A DNA stretch of 61,650 nucleotides from Thermus aquaticus (GTDB lineage Bacteria > Deinococcota > Deinococci > Deinococcales > Thermaceae): contig NZ_LHCI01000106.1 in NCBI RefSeq assembly GCF_001280255.1, forward strand, positions 1,951,600 to 2,013,249, in the 5' to 3' direction. Below, piece after piece: positions 28,692 to 34,269 of this stretch (position 1 is its first letter; each line of letters opens with the position of its first letter). The notes beneath the pieces were generated by a model that did not search any database, was not told the origin of the DNA, and saw only the letters and a program-made list of their open reading frames with translations. The translations under genes were made by a program, and so were the position numbers.

Positions 28692-30935
28692 ATGGCCCTG
28701 TCTTATCCTGCCATAGCCCTGGCCTCCTTCCTGGTGGGGCTTTTGGCGGGCTTTTTGGGCTACAGCGACCCCTACATCCTCCCCTGGTTCATGATCGCCG
28801 TGGCCGTGGTGGCCAGCGTCTACGGCCTCTCCTGGGGGCTTCTGGCCGCCCTCTTCTCCACCCTGGTCCTCCTCCTTTTCCCGGGGTTTAACCCGATGGC
28901 CCTGGCCCTCCTCCTCCTCTCCGCCCTGCTGGCCCACCAGGTGGGGGAAAGCCTGCGGCGGGCTCACCGCCGCGCTAAAGCCCTCGCCAAAAGCCAGCGC
29001 CTGATCGCCGAGGCCCTCGAGGCCCTCCCCCAGGCCCCAAACCGGGAGGCCCTCCTCAAGAGCCTCCCCGAGCGCCTCCTTGCCCTGGGGGAGGGGGGGC
29101 ACGTGGGGGTCTGGGTGCCCGCCCCCGAAGGGGGGTTTAGCCTTCTCGCCACCCACCCGCCCATGAGCCTGGCCTGGATCCCGGATAGCGGCGTGGTGGG
29201 CCGGGCCTTCCGGGAGGGCAAGCCCCTCTACATCCCCGATGTGCGGCGGGAGCCCGGCTACATCCCGGACCCCTCCATCCCCACCCTGGCCGAGCTGGCC
29301 CTGCCCCTTTGGGAAAGGGGCGAGGTGGTGGCGGTGCTGAACCTGGAGCGCCCAAAGCCCTTCCTCCCCGAGGAGGTGGAGGGCCTCACCCGCTTCGCCC
29401 AGGCGGTGGGCCTCCACCTGGACCGCCTGGCGGACCTGGAGGAGAGGACCCTCCTTTCTGGGCTTTCCGAAAGGCTCCAAAGCGCCGGGACCAAAGAAGA
29501 GGCGGCGGGGAGGGCCCTGGCCTTCCTGGTGCCCGCCTTGGGCCTCCAGGCCGGGGCCCTCTGGGAGGCCCGAGGAGCGCGGATGCAGGCCCTCGCCCAC
29601 CACGGGGTGCGGGAAGCAAGCCTCCTCCGGGTGCTGGAGGAGGGCCTGGCCTTTGGGGTGGGCCTCGCCTGGCGGGTGTACGAGACGGGAAGCCCCCTCT
29701 TCACCGCCCGCTACGCCGAGGAAAGCCAGGGGGTTCCCGCCCTCCAGGCCCTGGGCTGGCGCACCTTCGCCGCCCTCCCCCTGCCCTCCCCGGGAAGCCC
29801 CAGGAGCCGCCGGGTCCTGGTCCTGGGCGCGCCGGAGGCCCGGCCCTGGCGCAGGGCCGAGGTGGAGAGCCTCCTCCTTTGTAGCCGCACCCTGGCCCTG
29901 GCCCTGGAACGCCTGGCCGAGAAGGCGCGGCACCAGGCGGTGAACCGCCTCTTCCAGGAGCTTTTGCAAAAGCCCCTGGAGGCCCTTTACCAGGAGGTCC
30001 TGGAGGAAGCCGTCCGGCAGGTGCCGGGGGCGGAGGCGGGGAGCCTCCTCGTGCTGGAGGAGGGGGTCTACCGCTTCCGGGCGGCGGTGGGGTACGACCT
30101 GGAAGGGCTTAAGGGGGTAGCCTTCCGGCCGGAGGACCAGCTCCTCTGGTACGGCCTGGGAGAGGAGGAGGCCCAGAGGGGCGAGCCCCGGATCCTCAGC
30201 GCCGAGGCCCGCCCCATCGCCGAGATCAGCCACAAGACCGCCCCCCCGGAGGTCATGGACCGCGCGGGCAGGGCCACGGAGATCCAGGCCAACCTCTGCC
30301 TCCCCATCCCCTACCAGGGCCAGGTGCTGGCCTACCTGAACCTGGACAACCTCCACGACCCCCGGGCCTTTGGCGAGGACAGCCTCGAGGCCGCCCGCTT
30401 CTTCGCCACCCCCCTGGCCGCCCTCCTCCACGAGGCCAGGACCCGGAGGCTTCTGGAGGAGGCCGCCCTCACCGATCCCCTCACGGGCCTTCCCAACCGC
30501 CGGGCCTTTGAACGGCTCTTTTTGGAGGAGCTGAAGCGGGCCGAGCGCTACGGTTACCCCCTCTCCCTGGCCGTCTTGGACCTGAAGGGGTTCAAGGCCA
30601 TCAACGACCGGCTAGGCCACGCCGCCGGGGACCTGGCCCTCGTCCGCGTGGCCCAGGTCCTTTCCAAGGAGCGGCGCAACGGGGACCGGGTCTTCCGCTG
30701 GGGCGGGGACGAGTTCGCCGCCCTCTTCCCCCACACGGGCAAGGAGGGGGCCGTAAGGGCCGCCTTCCGCTACGCCCGGGCCATTGAGGGCATCTGCCTG
30801 GAAGGCCTCTGCCTGGGGGTCAACATCGGCCTCGCCACCTATCCCGAGGACGGGACGACCACGGACGAGCTCCTATCCGCCGCCGACACCCGCATGTACC
30901 AGGCCAAGGCCCAGGGGCTTTCTGTCTTGGCCTAA
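28692..30935 (+). CDS. Membrane GAF-GGDEF diguanylate cyclase
   Basis: The 747-residue protein begins with about four membrane helices (1-85). Three GAF-like regions follow (around 100-245, 260-400 and 420-570), then a GGDEF domain. The active site RWGGDEFAAL is intact (motif near 671-675). An allosteric RxxD site (RNGD) lies exactly five residues before it, so product inhibition is likely. It should make cyclic-di-GMP in response to a ligand of the GAF domains. ATG 28692 is preferred; a TTG 21 bases upstream has a weak binding site and is possible. It lies upstream of the tandem RNA leader. Confidence 0.88.
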   Translation: MALSYPAIALASFLVGLLAGFLGYSDPYILPWFMIAVAVVASVYGLSWGLLAALFSTLVLLLFPGFNPMALALLLLSALLAHQVGESLRRAHRRAKALAKSQRLIAEALEALPQAPNREALLKSLPERLLALGEGGHVGVWVPAPEGGFSLLATHPPMSLAWIPDSGVVGRAFREGKPLYIPDVRREPGYIPDPSIPTLAELALPLWERGEVVAVLNLERPKPFLPEEVEGLTRFAQAVGLHLDRLADLEERTLLSGLSERLQSAGTKEEAAGRALAFLVPALGLQAGALWEARGARMQALAHHGVREASLLRVLEEGLAFGVGLAWRVYETGSPLFTARYAEESQGVPALQALGWRTFAALPLPSPGSPRSRRVLVLGAPEARPWRRAEVESLLLCSRTLALALERLAEKARHQAVNRLFQELLQKPLEALYQEVLEEAVRQVPGAEAGSLLVLEEGVYRFRAAVGYDLEGLKGVAFRPEDQLLWYGLGEEEAQRGEPRILSAEARPIAEISHKTAPPEVMDRAGRATEIQANLCLPIPYQGQVLAYLNLDNLHDPRAFGEDSLEAARFFATPLAALLHEARTRRLLEEAALTDPLTGLPNRRAFERLFLEELKRAERYGYPLSLAVLDLKGFKAINDRLGHAAGDLALVRVAQVLSKERRNGDRVFRWGGDEFAALFPHTGKEGAVRAAFRYARAIEGICLEGLCLGVNIGLATYPEDGTTTDELLSAADTRMYQAKAQGLSVLA

Positions 30936-30942
30936 ACGCCCC

Positions 30943-30971
30943 TTGCCAAAACCCGCCCGCAGGTGTACCCT
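30943..30971 (+). promoter_or_regulatory. Promoter of the tandem RNA leader
   Basis: TTGCCA (30943-30948) and TACCCT (30966-30971) are 17 bases apart. Transcription would start near 30978, right at the first hairpin of the leader (GGGAC/GTCCC, 30979-30994). Confidence 0.55.
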
Positions 30972-31002
30972 TGAGCTAGGGACGCTGAAGTCCCCAAAGG
31001 CA

Positions 31003-31077
31003 CCTCGGAGGCGACGAAGCCTGTCCTGCAATCTGGGCGCCTGGGACAGGTGGAGCCAGTGGCGCAACCGGCCGAGG
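31003..31077 (+). ncRNA. Candidate riboswitch aptamer, copy 1 (unrecognised class)
   Basis: A three-way junction can be drawn. P1 is CCTCGG (31003-31008) with CCGAGG (31072-31077). P2 is CCTGTCC (31020-31026) with GGACAGG (31044-31050). P3 is CCAGT (31056-31060) with ACCGG (31067-31071), with one A-C mismatch. The P2 loop holds GGGCGCC (31035-31041), which can pair with GGCGC in the P3 loop, giving a kissing contact. Junction 1/2 starts AGGCGA. A 23-base block at 31052-31074 is identical in copy 2 at 31205-31227. P1 and P2 sequences differ between copies but keep pairing. Confidence 0.65.
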
Positions 31078-31116
31078 GCGGGCAAAGCCAAACCTTTTCC
31101 TTGCTTTCCCTCTGTC

Positions 31117-31150
31117 GGCCAGGCGCCTAGCCTGGCCCTAAGGCTTTTTA
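31117..31150 (+). promoter_or_regulatory. Terminator-like hairpin between the two aptamers
   Basis: A perfect 8-bp stem, GGCCAGGC (31117-31124) with GCCTGGCC (31130-31137), is followed after 7 bases by TTTTT (31145-31149). A second stem, GCCCTAA (31135-31141) with TTAGGGC (31148-31154), overlaps it and also takes up the first bases of P1 of copy 2. The region could act as an attenuator controlled by copy 1 or as an alternative fold of copy 2. Confidence 0.4.
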
Positions 31151-31152
31151 GG

Positions 31153-31232
31153 GCGTTCGGAGGCGAGGAACCGTGATACCCAAGATGGGCGCCAAGGGAC
31201 ACGGGGAGCCAGTGGCGCAACCGGCCGGACGC
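31153..31232 (+). ncRNA. Candidate riboswitch aptamer, copy 2 (unrecognised class)
   Basis: The layout is the same as in copy 1. P1 is GCGTTCGG (31153-31160) with CCGGACGC (31225-31232). P2 is CCGTG (31171-31175) with CACGG (31200-31204). The P2 loop again holds GGGCGCC (31187-31193), junction 1/2 again starts AGGCGA, and the block 31205-31227 is identical to copy 1. Compensatory changes in P1 and P2 against fixed junction and loop bases are the pattern expected of a ligand-binding RNA. The closeness of three cyclic-di-GMP enzymes makes that molecule the first ligand to test. Confidence 0.65.
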
Positions 31233-31257
31233 TATAGCACGGCTATACCGCCGACCC

Positions 31258-31283
31258 TTGCGCCACCTCCCCCAAGGAGGTGG
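31258..31283 (+). promoter_or_regulatory. Expression platform: hairpin masking the ribosome binding site
   Basis: CCACCTCC (31263-31270) pairs with GGAGGTGG (31276-31283) and hides the AGGAGG site of the gene at 31286. TTGCGCCAC (31258-31266) is a perfect 9-base complement of GTGGCGCAA (31212-31220) in the P3 loop of aptamer 2. The two pairings share CCAC and exclude each other. A formed aptamer would leave the hairpin closed; an unformed one would open it. Confidence 0.6.
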
Positions 31284-31285
31284 GC

Positions 31286-31642
31286 ATGCGGACGTGGATC
31301 CTAGCCCTCTTGATCCTCGTAGGGGGCGTGGCCCCGGCCCAGAGCGCCGCCAGCGTCGGCGTGGGCATCCGCATCCCCGCCGTGGTGGGGCTCCGCCTGG
31401 CGGAGGTGGAAGGGCCTATGGTGTCCGCACTGGAGCTTGGGCCCGGGGTCCACACCCTCAGGCTCGTGGCCAACACCCAGTGGGAGCTTAGGGTGGAGGT
31501 GGAGGGCCAGGCCCTTCTGGCCAACCTGTCCCTTCAGGCGGGCACCCACGTCCTCTCGGGCCGGGGCAGGCTGACCCTCACCCTGGAGGTGCCCCCGGGG
31601 AGCCGGGTGCGCCTCAAGGTGGCCCTGGCGGGGATTTCTTAG
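31286..31642 (+). CDS. Small exported protein controlled by the tandem RNA leader
   Basis: The 118-residue product has a signal peptide (MRTWILALLILVGGVAPAQS). A beta-rich domain follows with alternating hydrophobic residues (VGVGIRIPAVVGLRLAEVEG, LRVEVEGQALLANLSLQAG). I recognise no family; the size and pattern could suit a surface or matrix component. AGGAGG lies 5 bases before the ATG, inside the masking hairpin. The gene is 41 bases upstream of the GGDEF-EAL gene, so the leader could also affect that gene by read-through. Confidence 0.65.
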   Translation: MRTWILALLILVGGVAPAQSAASVGVGIRIPAVVGLRLAEVEGPMVSALELGPGVHTLRLVANTQWELRVEVEGQALLANLSLQAGTHVLSGRGRLTLTLEVPPGSRVRLKVALAGIS

Positions 31643-31683
31643 AAACCACACCCCCTTAGGTGTAAACTAGAGGGGATTCGGCC

Positions 31684-34257
31684 ATGGACTGGACCCGAAC
31701 TCCCTCACGGTCCTCGCCCGTCCTGCCCCTCCTGCGGCAGGGCCTTCAGGGGCTTCCCGAGGCCCTCAGGGCCCTGGCCAAGGCCCTACAGGCCCACCGC
31801 GCCTACCTCTTCCGCTTGGAGGAGCGGGACGGGCTTTGGTACGCCTCCCAGCTGGCCGAGTGGGCGGGCCCCCACGTCACGCCCCAGATCCAGAACCCCA
31901 GCCTGCAACGCCTGCCCGTGCGGGAAGCGGGCTACGGCCGCTGGCTGGAGGCCTTTCTGCGGGGCGAAGCCATCGGAGGCGCGGTAAGGACCTTCCCCGA
32001 GGAGGAAAGGCCCCTTCTGGAGGCCCAGGAGATCCAAAGCCTCCTGGTGGTCCCCATCCGGGTGGAGGGGCGGCTCTGGGGCTTTCTCGGAGTGGACGAC
32101 TGCGAAAGGGAGCGGGCCTTCACCCTCGAGGAGGAAGCCCTTCTCCGGGAGGTGGCTGAGGCCCTGGCCCGCACCCTGGACCTCTTTGAGGTCCACCGCT
32201 TCACGGAACGCCTCTTGGAGCTTTCCCCCTTCTACGTGGCCCGCATGAGCCCAGAAGGCGGACGCCTATGGGCCAACCTCGCCTTTAAAAAGGCCTTCCC
32301 CCAGGGGCTTCCCCTGCCCTTGGAGGCGCCCCTGGCCCAGCCGGGGCGGCCGGTGACGGCCACCACCGCTGGGGAGGCCCCCGCCGAGTGGACCCTGGTG
32401 GCCGTGCCCGGCCCGGGAGGGGAGGTCCTAGAGGTTCTGGCCTTCGGCCTGGACCTTCGGGAGCGCCTCCTGGCCCAGGAGCGGGAGGCCCGCTGGAGTG
32501 CCTTCCGCAAAAACCTCCTCCGGGTTTACGAGACCCTGATGGCCGAGGGGTTTTCCGAGTCCGTCTTCGGCCTCATCCTCGAGGCCGCCCTGGACACGGT
32601 GCCCGCCGCCCAGGCGGGGAGCGTGGCCGTCCTCAAGGAGGACGGGTACTACCACTTCGTGGCCGCCAAAGGGTACGACCTGGAGGCCCTGCGCCAGGTC
32701 CGGCTCCACCCGGAAGAGCCTCTCTCCCTCACCGGGCACAGGGAGGCCCAGGTCTTCACCCAGAAGGACCTCAAGCGCTTCAACCGGCGGCTGGACCCCA
32801 AGCGGAGAAGGGTGATGGAGGAGGCGGGAAGGGTGCGGGAGATCCAGGCCGTTCTGGCGGTGCCCGTCTACCTCTCCGGCGAGCGCAAGGCCTTCTTGTA
32901 CCTGGACAACCTGGAGAGGGAGGACGCCTTCACCCCCCTGGACCTGGAGCTGGCCCAGGCCTTTGCCAGCCAGCTGGGCCTCCTCCTCCGGAGGATGGAG
33001 CTGGAGGGGAGGCTGACCTACCTGGCCTTCCACGACCCCCTGACCGGCCTACCCAACCGCCTCTTCTTCCTGGAGAAGCTGGCCCAGGCCCTAAAAGAGG
33101 AGCCCAGGGTGGCCGTCTTGTACCTGGACCTGGACGGGCTGAAGCTGGTCAACGACCTGGAGGGCCACGCCACGGGGGACGAGGTCATCCGGACCGTGGC
33201 CGCCCGCCTGCGGGCCGCCGTCAGGCCCCGGGACCTGGTGGCCCGGCAGGGCGGGGACGAGTTCCTCGTTCTCCTTGCGGGGCTCCGCAAGCCGGAGGAG
33301 GCCGTCCAGGTGGCGGAGCGGCTTCTAGAGGTGGTGCGCCTGCCCCTGCCCCTGGGCGGGCGGGTCTTTCACCTCACCACCTCCTTGGGCATCGCCCTGG
33401 GGGAGCCCGGCCTCACCCCGGGGGAGCTTCTGGCCCGGGCCGACCTGGCCCTTTACCGGGCCAAGGGCGAGGGCAAGGACCGGCTGGCCTTTTACGAGCC
33501 CGGGCTCCAGGAGGCCCTGCGCCGGGAGATGGCCCTGGTGGAGGCCCTGCGGGAGGCCCTGGCCGGGGATGAGGGCGAGCTCACCCTCCTCTACCAGCCC
33601 ATCGTGGACCTGGCCACGGGGGCCCCTGTGGCCCTCGAGGCCCTGATCCGCTGGCCCAAGGCCCCCCCCGGCGAGTTCATCCCCCTGGCGGAGCGGCACC
33701 GCCTCATGCCGGAGCTGGGGGCGTGGGTCCTGCGCCGGGCCTGCCGGGAGCAGGCCCGCCACGGCCTGCCCGTGCACGTGAACGTGAGCCCCCAGGAGCT
33801 CCTCCACCCCGGCTACCCCGGCCTGGTGGCCCAGGTCCTGGAGGAGACCGGATGCCCCCCCAGGGCCCTGGTCCTGGAAATCACGGAAACCGCCCTCATC
33901 CCCGACGAGAGGGGGCGGGACGCCACCCTGACCGTGCGCATCCTGCGGGAGCTGGGAGTCAGGGTCTTCCTGGACGACTTCGGAAGCGGCTACTCCAGCC
34001 TGGAGCGCCTGGCGGCCCTTCCCGTGGACGGCCTCAAGCTGGGCCAGGCCTTCACGCAGGCCCTGGGGAACCCTCCGGACCCCCAAAGCCCCGCCGCCCG
34101 GCTGGTGGCCGCCGTCTTGGCCCTGGCCCAAGCCCTGGGGCTCGCCGCCGTGGCCGAGGGCATAGAGGGCGAGGCCACCCTGGCCTACCTGCGCCGCCTG
34201 GGGTTCACCTTGGGACAGGGCTTCCTCTTTGGCCGCCCCGCCCCTTTGGGGGTATAG
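31684..34257 (+). CDS. GAF-GGDEF-EAL cyclic-di-GMP signalling protein
   Basis: The 857-residue soluble protein has an N-terminal GAF domain (about 10-165), a short PAS-like stretch (170-260), a second GAF domain (270-440), GGDEF (440-605) and EAL (615-857). RQGGDEFLVL (near 523-527) is intact with an RPRD inhibitory site five residues before it. EAL motifs ALEALIRW, ITETALIP and DDFGSGYSS are intact, so both synthesis and breakdown of cyclic-di-GMP are possible. The GAF domains probably decide which dominates. A GAGGGG binding site lies upstream of the ATG, and TAAACT at 31663 could be a separate -10 box. Confidence 0.9.
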   Translation: MDWTRTPSRSSPVLPLLRQGLQGLPEALRALAKALQAHRAYLFRLEERDGLWYASQLAEWAGPHVTPQIQNPSLQRLPVREAGYGRWLEAFLRGEAIGGAVRTFPEEERPLLEAQEIQSLLVVPIRVEGRLWGFLGVDDCERERAFTLEEEALLREVAEALARTLDLFEVHRFTERLLELSPFYVARMSPEGGRLWANLAFKKAFPQGLPLPLEAPLAQPGRPVTATTAGEAPAEWTLVAVPGPGGEVLEVLAFGLDLRERLLAQEREARWSAFRKNLLRVYETLMAEGFSESVFGLILEAALDTVPAAQAGSVAVLKEDGYYHFVAAKGYDLEALRQVRLHPEEPLSLTGHREAQVFTQKDLKRFNRRLDPKRRRVMEEAGRVREIQAVLAVPVYLSGERKAFLYLDNLEREDAFTPLDLELAQAFASQLGLLLRRMELEGRLTYLAFHDPLTGLPNRLFFLEKLAQALKEEPRVAVLYLDLDGLKLVNDLEGHATGDEVIRTVAARLRAAVRPRDLVARQGGDEFLVLLAGLRKPEEAVQVAERLLEVVRLPLPLGGRVFHLTTSLGIALGEPGLTPGELLARADLALYRAKGEGKDRLAFYEPGLQEALRREMALVEALREALAGDEGELTLLYQPIVDLATGAPVALEALIRWPKAPPGEFIPLAERHRLMPELGAWVLRRACREQARHGLPVHVNVSPQELLHPGYPGLVAQVLEETGCPPRALVLEITETALIPDERGRDATLTVRILRELGVRVFLDDFGSGYSSLERLAALPVDGLKLGQAFTQALGNPPDPQSPAARLVAAVLALAQALGLAAVAEGIEGEATLAYLRRLGFTLGQGFLFGRPAPLGV

Positions 34258-34269
34258 TGGGGTAGGAGA

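Noticed and set aside
28671-28692. GGDEF protein starting at TTG 28671
   Set aside because: Possible, with a weak AAAGG upstream, but ATG 28692 begins directly before the first membrane helix. The choice is not certain.
31052-31227. Reverse complement contains CGCCACTG, like a cobalamin riboswitch box
   Set aside because: The other cobalamin riboswitch blocks are missing on that strand, while the forward strand shows covarying stems, a promoter and a gene start in the right place.
31003-31232. Class I cyclic-di-GMP (GEMM) or glycine riboswitch
   Set aside because: The conserved GEMM segments around GGGCAAACC and GGGACGCAAAGCC, and the glycine segment CTCTCAGG, are not found in the right order. 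The class is therefore left open.
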